Shown: piece after piece, positions 44,482 through 53,474 of the stretch | How positions within the stretch are numbered: the first letter of the stretch is position 1 | Layout: every line of letters begins with the position of its first letter | DNA from: an uncultured Bryobacterales bacterium | Lineage (GTDB): Bacteria > Acidobacteriota > Terriglobia > Bryobacterales > UBA6623 | NCBI GenBank assembly: GCA_951813065.1 | Contig: CATOTH010000002.1 | Span: forward strand, 124,001 to 188,000 | Length of the DNA stretch: 64,000 nucleotides | Direction: 5' to 3' | Made by a program: the position numbers and the translations under genes | Notes under the pieces: generated by a model | The model's input: the letters and a program-made list of their open reading frames with translations, nothing else | Told to the model about the DNA's origin: nothing | Databases searched by the model: none

Positions 44482-46833
44482 TTGAAGAGTCCCGGCGAGT
44501 TCGAAACGGAAGTCGAAGAACAGCGAAACCGCATCTCCAAGTTGAGCTCGGCGTGTCTCCGCATCGGCGCGAACCTCGACGTCAGCACGCTCCTGCACGA
44601 GGTTGTAGACGCCGCCCGCGACTTGACCGGTGCCAGTGTCGGCGGCATCACAACGGTGGATGAGTTGGGCCAGCCCGAGGAGTTCGTCACCGCAGGCTAC
44701 ACGCCGGACGAGCACCAGCGGATGGCAGGCTGGCCGGATGGGCCGCGTCTCCTCAAGAAACTCCGGAGCCTACCGGGGCCGATCAGGCTCCCCGACCTGA
44801 CTGCCTATGTCCAGTCGCTGGGATTCTCGCTAGAGCTGACGCGACCAAAGACCTTTCAGAGTACCCCGATGCGCCATAGGGGGGTGCATATCGGCAACAT
44901 CCTCCTTGGTGACAAGGGAGGCGGGCGGGAGTTCACGGACGAGGATGAAGAGCTGCTCCTGCTGTTCGCTTCCCAGGCCGCGACCGCTGTCGCCAACGCC
45001 CGCAGGCACCGGGCCGAGGAGCGAGCCCGCGCCGACCTGGAGGCATTGGTCAACACCTCGCCCGTGGGGGTAGTGGTCTTTGACGCTGGGACTGGCAGGG
45101 CGGCTTTGCTCAACGAAGAGTCGCGCCGGATCGTTGACTGTCTTCGTATGCCGGGACGCTCTGCGGAAGACTTGCTCAATCTGATCACCGTGAAGCGGGC
45201 CAACGGACAAGAGCATGCCCTCACGGAAATCCCCCTGGCGGAAGTGCTGCGAGCCGCCACGCCGGTGCGGGCCGAAGAGATCGTCATCCGAGTCCCGGAC
45301 GGAAGGAGTGTCACCACGCTCGTCAACGCCACCCCGATTCGGCCGGACGACGGCGAGGTGACCTCGGTTGTCGTAACCCTTCAGGACCTGACCCCGAGGG
45401 ACGGGCTAGAACGCTTGCGGGCCGAATTCCTGGGCATGGTCAGCCACGAGCTGCGCGTCCCGCTGACCTCCATCAAGGGCTCGGCGGAAATCGTGCTGGG
45501 GGCCCCGACAACCCTCGATCCGGTCGAAATGCTGCAGTTCTTCCGGATCGTCGAACAACAGGCCAATCACATGGCTGGTCTGGTCAGCGACCTGGTGGAC
45601 GCAGGGCGGATCGAGACGGGCACGCTTTCGGTTTTCCTGGAGCCGACCGACATCGCGAGCCTGGTGGAACAGGCTCGGAATACGTATCTGAGCGGTGGCG
45701 GCCGAAACCCCGTGGAGATCAATCTCCCGCTGGACCTGCCATGGGTGCGGGCGGACAGACGGCGGATCGTCCAGATCCTGATCAATCTCATGTCCAACGC
45801 TTCCAAGCACTCCCCGGAAACATCCCCGATTCAGGTCTCAGCGAAGCAGGATGGCGTTTTCGTGGAGATCTCGGTCACCGACAAGGGAAAGGACCTGCCG
45901 CCGGACCGCCTGCCCCAGCTGTTCAGGAAGGATCAGGGCACGGATGGCGACGAAGAAACCCGTGGAGCCCCAAGGGCAGGCTTGAGCCTGGCGATCTGCA
46001 AGGGGCTCGTGGAAGCCCACGGGGGGCGTGTCTGGGCCGAGAGCGACGGCGTGGGACAGGGGACGCGGATCAGCTTCACAGTTCAGGTCGCTGAAGCAAC
46101 CGCGACGCGATCTGTCCTTCCGTCAAACCTCTCGCAGCGATCTTTCCGCGAACCCAACCCGATTCTCGTGGTCGACGACGATCCGGAGACGCTCAGATAC
46201 GTCCGCAACGCACTCACGAGCGCGGGCTTCCCCGTGCTCGTGACGGGCAACCCTAAGGAAGTTCCCGGCCTCATCGAGACGAGAAGGCCCCAGCTCGTCC
46301 TGCTGGGCTTGAACCTGCCCGGAATTGAAGGGATCGAACTGATGGGTCGGATTCCCGCGCTGGCCGATCTGCCCGTGATATTTCTCTCTGGCTACGCCAG
46401 GGACGAGACTATCGCACAGGCGCTGAAGAATGGCGCCGCCGATTACATCGTCAAGCCGTTTTCGCCGACGGAACTCGTGGCGAGAATCGAGGCAGCATTG
46501 CGGACAAGGCAAAGGCAGCCGGAACGCTTTCGCTTGGGAGACCTCTGCATCAACTATGCGGAGCGCAGGGTTTCCATCTCCGGCCGCCCCGTGGAATTGA
46601 CCGCAACCGAATTCGATCTGCTCCGGGAACTCTCACTCAAGGCCGGCCAAGTGCTGACGTACCAATCACTCTTGCAGACAGTGTGGGGGCAGAAGGAATC
46701 CGCCGACGCCGGAGCGGTGCGGTCGTTCGTGAAGAAGCTACGCCGCAAACTGGACGACAGGGCGGCCAAGCCCGCCTACATTTTCACGGTACATCGAGTG
46801 GGCTACCGCATGGCGAAGCCCGGGCGGGACTGA
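44482..46833 (+). CDS. Hybrid histidine kinase: GAF-PAS-HisKA-HATPase-pseudoreceiver-winged helix
   Basis: This 783-residue protein has no membrane helices or signal and so is cytoplasmic. A GAF domain lies at about 15-175 and a PAS domain at about 183-302. HisKA follows with His322 (MVSHELRVPLTS), then HATPase with N-box NLMSNASKHSP (435-445). The first Gly box is degraded to DKGKD (467-471), and the second lies near 497-515. The receiver (560-675) keeps Asp565-567, Ser636 and Lys658 but has Gly609 where the phospho-Asp should be. A PhoB/OmpR-type winged helix (685-776) ends the protein. It may both sense a signal and bind DNA. The start is TTG 44482 with AGGGTGG upstream. Confidence 0.88.
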   Translation: MKSPGEFETEVEEQRNRISKLSSACLRIGANLDVSTLLHEVVDAARDLTGASVGGITTVDELGQPEEFVTAGYTPDEHQRMAGWPDGPRLLKKLRSLPGPIRLPDLTAYVQSLGFSLELTRPKTFQSTPMRHRGVHIGNILLGDKGGGREFTDEDEELLLLFASQAATAVANARRHRAEERARADLEALVNTSPVGVVVFDAGTGRAALLNEESRRIVDCLRMPGRSAEDLLNLITVKRANGQEHALTEIPLAEVLRAATPVRAEEIVIRVPDGRSVTTLVNATPIRPDDGEVTSVVVTLQDLTPRDGLERLRAEFLGMVSHELRVPLTSIKGSAEIVLGAPTTLDPVEMLQFFRIVEQQANHMAGLVSDLVDAGRIETGTLSVFLEPTDIASLVEQARNTYLSGGGRNPVEINLPLDLPWVRADRRRIVQILINLMSNASKHSPETSPIQVSAKQDGVFVEISVTDKGKDLPPDRLPQLFRKDQGTDGDEETRGAPRAGLSLAICKGLVEAHGGRVWAESDGVGQGTRISFTVQVAEATATRSVLPSNLSQRSFREPNPILVVDDDPETLRYVRNALTSAGFPVLVTGNPKEVPGLIETRRPQLVLLGLNLPGIEGIELMGRIPALADLPVIFLSGYARDETIAQALKNGAADYIVKPFSPTELVARIEAALRTRQRQPERFRLGDLCINYAERRVSISGRPVELTATEFDLLRELSLKAGQVLTYQSLLQTVWGQKESADAGAVRSFVKKLRRKLDDRAAKPAYIFTVHRVGYRMAKPGRD

Positions 46834-47356
46834 AAGTTCCTCCTGACAGAGGCGGCTCGATGTGAGGTGCGAGATTCAGGATGCGCTGCAGGTTTCCCAG
46901 CGCGTGCGGGCCACTGCCTCCTGGGTACGCAAGCCAACCCTGACATCCTGCACCGATGCCTGGCGAGGCTCCAGGCAGGAGCACGATGCACTCGCTGCGT
47001 GCGGATGAACTCACCAAGAACTGGCGGAGGCTCCACGAACCTCGGGACGGCTATAGTCGTCATGTCGGAGTCAACCAGATCCATACCGGCAATGCGCCCG
47101 TCATAGAGAGGAGGTCTCCGAGCAACCGGCTGTTCGGGTCCCGCAAAGATCGTCTGCAACTCGCTTGTAGGCCACATAACTGTCAGACCGCCTCGATGGC
47201 ATTCGCCACATGGCGCGCGGACATCGATGCAATCGCGGTTAGCCTGAGTTTGTCATTCTGGGATTTTAGGTGCGGATAAGTCATTACGCACCAGTCACAT
47301 AACGATTCTCGCAGTTCCAGTATGTCACTACAGGATTTCTTCGGTAGGCGCCGATT
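46834..47356. other. Island intergenic, no feature recognised
   Basis: These 523 bases lie between the kinase gene and the transposase relic. Short frames on both strands lack ribosome-binding sites or family resemblance. Confidence 0.4.
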
Positions 47357-47710
47357 TCAGTCGAGCGGAGTGCGCGTCCGGACGCCGGCCGTCCGGGCCA
47401 GTGCGGCGGCCTCCGGGTCCGGACGGGTGTCCTGGCGGCACTCGATCCGCTCCCCGCCGGCGGTCACCAGCGTGGTCGTCAGCCGCATTTAGTTCGACAG
47501 TTTGCGGCGGATCGTCTCTCAGCTGTCGTGCATACCGTGCGCATCCAGACGCCGCCGCAGCAGACCCACGGCGTGGTAGGCCAGCACGGCGATGAACAGG
47601 TGCGCCGGGATGCCGTCGTGCTTCGCGTGCCAGATCGGTCGCAATCCGACCCCCTCGGCCATCATGGTGCCGCCCTTTAGGGAGTTGCCGTACCTACCGC
47701 ATCCCTACCC
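47357..47710 (-). pseudogene. IS4/IS1634-type transposase C-terminal remnant
   Basis: The minus-strand frame reads GGTMMAEGVGLRPIWHAKHDG, then AHLFIAVLAYHAVGLLRRRL and TIRRKLSN, MRLTTTLVTAGGERIECRQ. This is the C-terminal pattern of IS4/IS1634-like transposases. The frame is broken by TGA where Trp is expected (after HDS) and by TAA before MRLTT. A further TAG lies upstream near 47705. No terminal inverted repeats were found. It is a dead relic. Confidence 0.6.
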
Positions 47711-48204
47711 GTCCACTAATCCGTAGCTACCTCAGGAACTGCCGGGGAACGAGGTGCTGTGGCAGGCGTACCGGCAACTGCAAACGATGGTGCGCTACCG
47801 GCAGTCCCTGCGGGGGCCGCCGTAGGGGACCGTCAGGGGGAGCGCAGAACACTCTCCCGGAGGCACTGTCGTGGGTCGGGAATCCTCTCGGCCGGGCCGC
47901 AGGCGGGCTCCGTCGGGAAATCCCTGGGCGCAACCCGAAGCCTGCCCGCTGGTCGCCGCTGATCCGTCTTGCCAACCCTCGCGCAACGGCGGAATGGCAC
48001 CCCTTCGCAACGCCCTGACCGGAATGGCAACTCTGGCCGTACGGCCCAACCTGGTTCCAGCCGATGCGCGCGTCTGTCGTGCTGCGCTGGTGCGCCCTCC
48101 TCTCGCCCCCCAGTCTCCGGGAGGCCCATCCGGCACCATCAAGACCGAATGTGAGCCGCAGCCCCCATTGGCTCGAAACCTCCAGCATCAACTATGTCCG
48201 GTCG
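47711..48204. other. Island intergenic with a short gene scrap
   Basis: On the plus strand a 33-codon piece (about 47728-47826) reads QELPGNEVLWQAYRQLQTMV, bounded by TAG at both ends. It looks like the tail of a lost gene. The rest is GC-rich without a supported gene. Confidence 0.3.
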
Positions 48205-48363
48205 CTAGCTTGAACTGTCCGCGTTTCCTACAATCGTGATATGGCTTCCGTCGACTCGGCACGCGTCGTCGAGTGCGGCCATGGCTCGCGACCATTCCGT
48301 GTTGCCTAGCGCCGCATCGTGCAATGCGGTGAGGGCCTGGTCGAATTGAGCCTGGCGGCTCAT
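48205..48363 (-). pseudogene. Truncated LuxR-family regulator N-terminus
   Basis: The ATG at 48363 opens 52 codons reading SRQAQFDQALTALHDAALGN and so on to ITIVGNADSS, then TAG at 48205-48207. The pattern resembles the N-terminal sensory domain of some LuxR-type regulators. The DNA-binding domain is missing and nothing in the following 200 bases continues it. Confidence 0.35.
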
Positions 48364-48488
48364 CGACGTGATCCTACTCTTGAACGGGGTTGGGTGGCGT
48401 TTAGGTCATGTAGCATTTCATGTGCGTTTGGGACCATATTGGGACCAAGCCTGCGAATCAGTCATCCCTTGCGGGAAGCTGCTCCAGT

Positions 48489-48761
48489 TCAACGGAAATC
48501 TCCACGGATTCGGAAATCGCCGTTCACCAATGTCTTTCGACACTCGAGTGCCGCGATCCGCTGGTTCAGCATCGTGTAGAGCGGGCGAGCGCTCTCGGAG
48601 AACTCGTTGGCGTTGCCGTTGGGCAGCCGGGCGTTGAGGGCTCCGGAATCGCTCAGGCCCCGCGTGGCGTCCGCGATTCCCTTGGCGTGGCTGTAGCCGC
48701 TGTCGACCTCCTCCAAGGCCGCGAAGCCATCCGCTTCCGCCTCGATCATCTCTTTCGTCAC
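48489..48761 (-). CDS. Small hypothetical protein of the island
   Basis: This 90-residue soluble protein starts with GTG 48761, supported by AAGGAGAG four bases upstream. It is rich in Ala, Glu and Asn and no family was recognised. It follows the small membrane protein gene by 12 bp in the same direction. The good ribosome-binding sites of both genes argue that this pair is real and functional, unlike much of the surrounding DNA. Confidence 0.55.
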   Translation of the reverse strand: MTKEMIEAEADGFAALEEVDSGYSHAKGIADATRGLSDSGALNARLPNGNANEFSESARPLYTMLNQRIAALECRKTLVNGDFRIRGDFR

Positions 48762-48773
48762 TGCTCTCTCCTT

Positions 48774-49007
48774 TCACCAATCCCGCGAGATCATCGCCCA
48801 CAGGAAAGCCAATGCCGCGGCCAGCCGTGCGAGCCCGCCCAGGCACCACGCCAGCCAGTCCCGTAGCGGGATGGTCGAGCCCCATATCCAAGTCTGGCGC
48901 GGGACCCTCAGGACGCCGAACAAGGCGTTGAACAGCGGGACTACAAGGAAATAGATCGCAAGGAATGCGCCGCAGGACACCACGATGAATATCGCGTCAC
49001 TGACCAT
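48774..49007 (-). CDS. Small membrane protein of the island
   Basis: This 77-residue protein has two hydrophobic helices (about residues 5-32 and 52-72). They are joined by a basic loop with several Trp (PRQTWIWGSTIPLRDW). The ATG at 49007 follows AGGGAGAG by three bases. No family is recognised. It is first in a two-gene unit with the 90-residue protein. Small membrane plus soluble protein pairs on islands can be toxin-immunity or phage-related, but nothing here proves it. Confidence 0.55.
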   Translation of the reverse strand: MVSDAIFIVVSCGAFLAIYFLVVPLFNALFGVLRVPRQTWIWGSTIPLRDWLAWCLGGLARLAAALAFLWAMISRDW

Positions 49008-49350
49008 GCACTCTCCCTGTGAGCACCCGGCCCGTGTTCACAAGATCACCTAGTGCTATAGGAAACCTACGGGCCGGACGCTCGGGTGGCACCCGCATTG
49101 CAAACGGAGCTACTGAAGTCCACTGAGCGGGAGCCACGAACACAATACCACAACAATGGACATACTATGGACACTTTTGTGGTCGGCTGAGGATGGATCG
49201 TTACCGGAGAGCCCGAGCCGGGCCTCCTGCCGAATACACGAGCCGTATTCGGGGCAGGGTGTGGCTTCCCAGCCTGGCGACAAACAGGCAGGACAGCTCT
49301 CTCCTAACGACGATCCAGGGCCCGGGACCAGCGGGCCGGGAAAGTGCAAC

Positions 49351-49655
49351 ATGGGCGACAACTTCAAATTCTACCTGATCGGGACGCTGATCGCGTTCCC
49401 GGCCATCTCGACGCTGTGCGAGCGGGACGATCAAGTGGCGCGGGTCGCCGCCAGTGGTCGGGCAGTGGCTCCGGCGATTGGAAGACGCTGGGTGTGCTGT
49501 ACACGAAGAACGGCACGGTCTATCGGTTCTTCCATGATTGCGGCTACGTCGCCGACAAGCGGCTGGCCAGCATTGGCAAGAACGACTGCATGCACGCGAT
49601 CACCGTCAGCTGGGAGTGGAGTTGGGAGATACTGATGGAAACCGACAAGGCGTAG
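49351..49655 (+). pseudogene. Frameshifted small secreted/membrane protein
   Basis: The ATG at 49351 opens MGDNFKFYLIGTLIAFPAIST, a likely signal or membrane helix, and continues to about 49450. The following sensible frame (SGSGDWKTLGVLYTKNGTVY through METDKA, stop 49653-49655) is shifted by one base, around 49450-49455. The two parts probably belonged to one protein of about 100 residues. The second part has a two-Cys core (HDCGY, NDCMH). Function unknown. Confidence 0.4.
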
Positions 49656-50262
49656 AGCTAAAGCATTGTAGAGTGATGCCGATCGACGAAGGCGAGGCTT
49701 TCACTCTGGCAATCTCAGCTCATCTACGAGTCCTGGGTCAGACCCCAGGGCAATGCAGGTTTCACGGAGGAGCCCAAGGCGCATCGGCCAGCGTAATCGA
49801 GCAAGGTCTTGCGAGCGCCCTGCATCAGTGGCGTCAGGGCGAGGTGAACCCGCTGGTGCTGAGGAAGACTGAAGAGAGATCCTCGAACACGTCCTCCGGA
49901 CCGCGGACAGCGTTCGAGGCTTTCACGAGGGACATTCTGAGCGGGCATGAAGTCTCATATCCCCTCACGATTTGAACGTAGTGCGATCCGACGTGAATGG
50001 GGACCCTGAGCAAGGACAACCCGCTCCACGGGAAGTCCGAGCAGGTCGTGGAAAAGGTATTCAAACCACGGCGGCCGAAGCCACCTCGACGGAAGCCAAG
50101 AGCGCAGAAATGAGCTCGAGGCTAGTCAGCTACATCGCTCCCTTCCTGATTCCACCAAATATGAGTGCTATGTCGAAAATATGACCTACAACGGAGTTTC
50201 CGGTTCAGATATGATTGTTCTGCCGAAAAGACGCGCTGGTGGCCGTGTGCGCAAGTCGATGA
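49656..50262. other. Island intergenic, no feature recognised
   Basis: About 600 bases hold only short overlapping frames without supporting signals. Composition is less GC-rich to the right. Confidence 0.35.
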
Positions 50263-50376
50263 GCCTACTCGATCGCCCAAGTGGTGAACGACAAACCGCA
50301 CGGCCAGTGGATTTGCCGTTTTGCTGACGGGTCCAGCAAGAAGATCAGATATGAGAATGGCAAGAGACTCCCATAA
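50263..50376 (+). pseudogene. MORN-repeat protein fragment
   Basis: A 37-codon frame after an in-frame TGA reads VVNDKPHGQWICRFADGSSK then IRYENGKRLP and a TAA stop. The pattern NGK.HG.W...dG......Y.NG matches a MORN-type repeat unit. It is likely the tail of a deleted MORN protein. Confidence 0.4.
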
Positions 50377-50649
50377 TCACCTGCGCTCGATGCGCCACGC
50401 CAAGAACCCCAACTCGCTGGCCAAGTTGTGGCCCGAGACGGAACAGGATCGCCTCGGCTGGCGTGCGGCGGTTCGCTCGCGTACGGCGCCTTACGCACCC
50501 GCTTCGGGGACTTCCGGGCTGAGGTTCCGGTCTGGCTGTAGGGCGACGAGTGGAGCGGTCCACAGGTCGGCTGTATGGGTCCGGGCGATTCTGGAGCACA
50601 TTCAATTGAAGCAGCTGCCGTGGTCTGAGAGCCATCTCCAGTAGCATTC

Positions 50650-52665
50650 GTGGAAGTCGTGCAACGGAAGAATGGGCTTACCGTGAACGGTCACTTCTCC
50701 CTGGTCTTGATTCCCGTATTCCTACTGAGCGCAGCCGCTCCGGCTCTCACTGCTCAGGAAATTGGCAGACCGTTGTCTTGTGCGGATCGCTCCATCGTCG
50801 CCAGCGCGGTGCGCACACCGGCAGACGTTCGGACGTTCGTTCAATGCGCCTACGAGTTTGTTCGGGAAGTGGGGTTTGAGGAAGCCCGAAGGGCCTTTCA
50901 TGAGGACGAGCGCTGGCGAAGCGGCCCGATCTATGTGGTTGTCGACGAAGTGACTCCCATGAGCGATCAGGCTCTAACGTTTGTATACCCACCTGATCCA
51001 TCGCGGGAAGGGGCCCCGTGGGGTCTCCTGATCGATGGCTTCGGCAATGACTGGTTCCGGGAACAGCATCGTATCGTGAGCAACTTCGGCGAGGGCTGGA
51101 TGTACTATTCCTTCACCAACCCGGAGACGGGTCGGGATGAGCCGAAGTTTGCCTACCTCAAGGGTCTCGAATGGGACGGGACCCCGGCTGCGATCGCCGC
51201 AGGGGTCTATCCTCGCGACATCCCGGGCGCATGCGGGAGTGAAGAGGTCAACGCCACGGGACTTGAGACCGAGCCTTCCCCCGAGAGGCTGCGGGAGTTT
51301 GTCCGTTGCGCCGCCATGGAACTGGAATCGCAGGGGTACTTCGCCACCGTCACGCTGTCAACCAATCCGCGCTGGAGGAGTAACTCGATCTACGTGTTCG
51401 GCCTGGATACCTTTGGCAACATGCTGTTCAGCGGCGACCCTGACAGCCTGGGGAGTGGCCCCGGGAAATCCGAGTTGGACGCGAATCTCAACCCAACCCT
51501 CGAAGGCCAGGACGTGGTTAGCGTTGTAAATGCGTTTGGGGAAGGCTTTCTCTACTACTCGACGCGCAATCCCGCGACTGGAGTGCTGCAGCGAAAGGTG
51601 ACTTTTGTCAAAAGAGTCGCGTCCCGTGGGTTGCCGATCCTGGTCGGGTCCGGATTCTACCCGGACTGCCCGCTGGCCGGGTGCGGCGGTTCAGGGCCCA
51701 CGGGCGTCTCGACCGCCGCGGCCTGCAAGGCAGCCCGCGAAACGCTGGCTGGCATCCCAGCCATGCAGGTCGACTACGGTTTCTATACCGATTTCAATCC
51801 GGTGAGTTACTCCGTCGCACAGGCTCAACCGGAGGGCTACGAGCCGGACCTGGTCGCAGCCGTCGAGACGTTTTCACGGGGGAAGCTGAGTTTCAATGCA
51901 CTGGAGATCGGCAATCCCTTCTCGGGGATCTGGCTCAAAGCGGCACAAGGGCCTTACCACATGGTGGGTGGCGGCATTACCGCATTGCCCGAACGCACCC
52001 TCGATGCGGACGGGCGGCAAGTGATCCGCTTCGGCGTGGGCCATATCAGCTTCCGCCAGTCGCTACTGGTGCGCTCCGAGAGTGTCATCAGCCGACACGA
52101 CGATCTGACCTTGCAGCACCGGGTGGGCGTTCTGCGAGGCACCACTGGCGAGAAGCGGTTGTTGGAGTTGACGGGCATCATCGACGCCGCAGGCTTCATC
52201 GGCCACGGGACTCGGGTGCATCTGGCCGAGAGCGGCAGCTTGATTGCTGGGGATCCGGGCAGCGAGTCAGCGTTGCGCATAGCCGCCGGCACGGGATCCG
52301 TTGCCATCGCCACGCGTGTCCGTCTGGTTCCAGCCGCGAATGACCGACCCGAGGTGCTCTACTTCAACGGTGAAAGCGAGCTAATCAGCGCGTTGCTGGA
52401 GGGCGAGGTTGACGCCGTGGCGCGAGGGGAACTCGGCAATAGGGTAACCGCTCGCGACACGCCGGGCCTGCGCGTAACCGCTATCGACATGGAAGACCAC
52501 GAACGGGGTGCCTTCAGCTATCCCGACACGCCTGCTGGCAATGCCCTGCGGGTGGTCATGAACGCAGCGATCGCTTGCCTGACGGCAAACGGAACTGTTG
52601 AGTTCTCGCAATGGTTCGACAGCAGCGGCACAGTCTTCGCAAAGCGCGCCGAGGAGTTGCGCTGA
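50650..52665 (+). CDS. Secreted protein with two Cache domains and an SBP_bac_3 domain
   Basis: This 671-residue protein has a signal peptide (VLIPVFLLSAAAPALTAQ). Two successive Cache_2-like domains (about 55-195 and 215-350) each have the W....IYV...D..G, G.GW/FLYYS..NP.TG and K..YVK/F blocks. A type 2 periplasmic binding domain like SBP_bac_3 follows (about 355-670: MQVDYGFYTDFNPVSY, a YEPDLVAAV block, LLEGEVDAVA). It has no membrane helix or kinase, so it is a free periplasmic or secreted ligand binder. The start may be GTG 50683 rather than GTG 50650. It shares the island with the hybrid kinase but is 3.8 kb away. Confidence 0.8.
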   Translation: MEVVQRKNGLTVNGHFSLVLIPVFLLSAAAPALTAQEIGRPLSCADRSIVASAVRTPADVRTFVQCAYEFVREVGFEEARRAFHEDERWRSGPIYVVVDEVTPMSDQALTFVYPPDPSREGAPWGLLIDGFGNDWFREQHRIVSNFGEGWMYYSFTNPETGRDEPKFAYLKGLEWDGTPAAIAAGVYPRDIPGACGSEEVNATGLETEPSPERLREFVRCAAMELESQGYFATVTLSTNPRWRSNSIYVFGLDTFGNMLFSGDPDSLGSGPGKSELDANLNPTLEGQDVVSVVNAFGEGFLYYSTRNPATGVLQRKVTFVKRVASRGLPILVGSGFYPDCPLAGCGGSGPTGVSTAAACKAARETLAGIPAMQVDYGFYTDFNPVSYSVAQAQPEGYEPDLVAAVETFSRGKLSFNALEIGNPFSGIWLKAAQGPYHMVGGGITALPERTLDADGRQVIRFGVGHISFRQSLLVRSESVISRHDDLTLQHRVGVLRGTTGEKRLLELTGIIDAAGFIGHGTRVHLAESGSLIAGDPGSESALRIAAGTGSVAIATRVRLVPAANDRPEVLYFNGESELISALLEGEVDAVARGELGNRVTARDTPGLRVTAIDMEDHERGAFSYPDTPAGNALRVVMNAAIACLTANGTVEFSQWFDSSGTVFAKRAEELR

Positions 52666-53095
52666 CGGACCTCCCCGTCTTGGACCGGCGGTTACAAGAC
52701 GCCGCGCGCCGCGCAGCTTGGCCGCGGCATCTGCCGGCCTGAAACACATTGAGGAGTTTCGATGGCTAACGGGTAAAGAAACCCCTACCCCACCGACCAT
52801 GAGGGCCCGTGGCAGGCTTGCCGACTGTACCCGAGCGGGGCTCAGGGGCGGGTGGCACCGGCCCCAGGTGGCGTGAGCTGTGAACTCTGGCCTGGGGGAG
52901 AGCCTCCGGGGAGACCGCACCAATGAATGGTGGCCTGCACGGGCCCAAACTGACCTTGGGGCATCTGCACCAACGACCAAAGGGGGCGTAGCTGCCGGGC
53001 CCCGCCTGCCATCGATGATTCGTCAGAGCCCGTGTTTCAACCTCGAATGGTCTGCGAAGGTACGCCGCAGGGGCGGCGCTGACCTAAGTACCCAA
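52666..53095. other. Island intergenic, no feature recognised
   Basis: These 430 bases downstream of the Cache/SBP gene contain no supported gene or clear terminator. Confidence 0.35.
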
Positions 53096-53335
53096 CTACA
53101 GATTTGGATGTGATTGTTTCGGCTCGTCCAGGCCGATGACGAGCTTGAGAGTCTTGTTGCCGAGCCATGGAATGGCGGGGCGGTCGTCGCCGAATCCGGC
53201 AGCGATCAGCAGGGGGTTGTGGGAGCGGCGGATATGTCGTCGGGAACTCCAGCACGCGCCAAGCAAGATCGGCTCGATCGGAAGCCAATGTGGACCAGTG
53301 CGCCGCTGCCCTCGGCCCTGACGGCGAGACCTTCA
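53096..53335 (-). pseudogene. Possible gene remnant, C-terminal part
   Basis: The minus-strand frame ending TAG 53096-53098 is free of stops for about 80 codons and reads sensibly (GPHWLPIEPILLGACWSSR, then NPLLIAAGFGDDRPAIPWL, LKLVIGLDEP). No start codon or ribosome-binding site is seen, so it is probably a truncated gene. No family was recognised. Confidence 0.25.
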
Positions 53336-53474
53336 GATCCCTGTCAGCGAGCTGGTCCCGAATGAAAACGGCCGCCTCTATCCCGGCCCCGTCAGCCAAG
53401 CCGCTCGAACGACTCCCCGCCCAGCAAGAGTCCGTGCCGGGCGTTACGCCTCCCTCGCCCGACGGCCTTGGCGA

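Noticed and set aside
47871-48239. 122-codon plus-strand frame
   Set aside because: It is rich in Arg/Pro/Ser/Gly without motifs or a ribosome site, and overlaps equally long frames in other phases.
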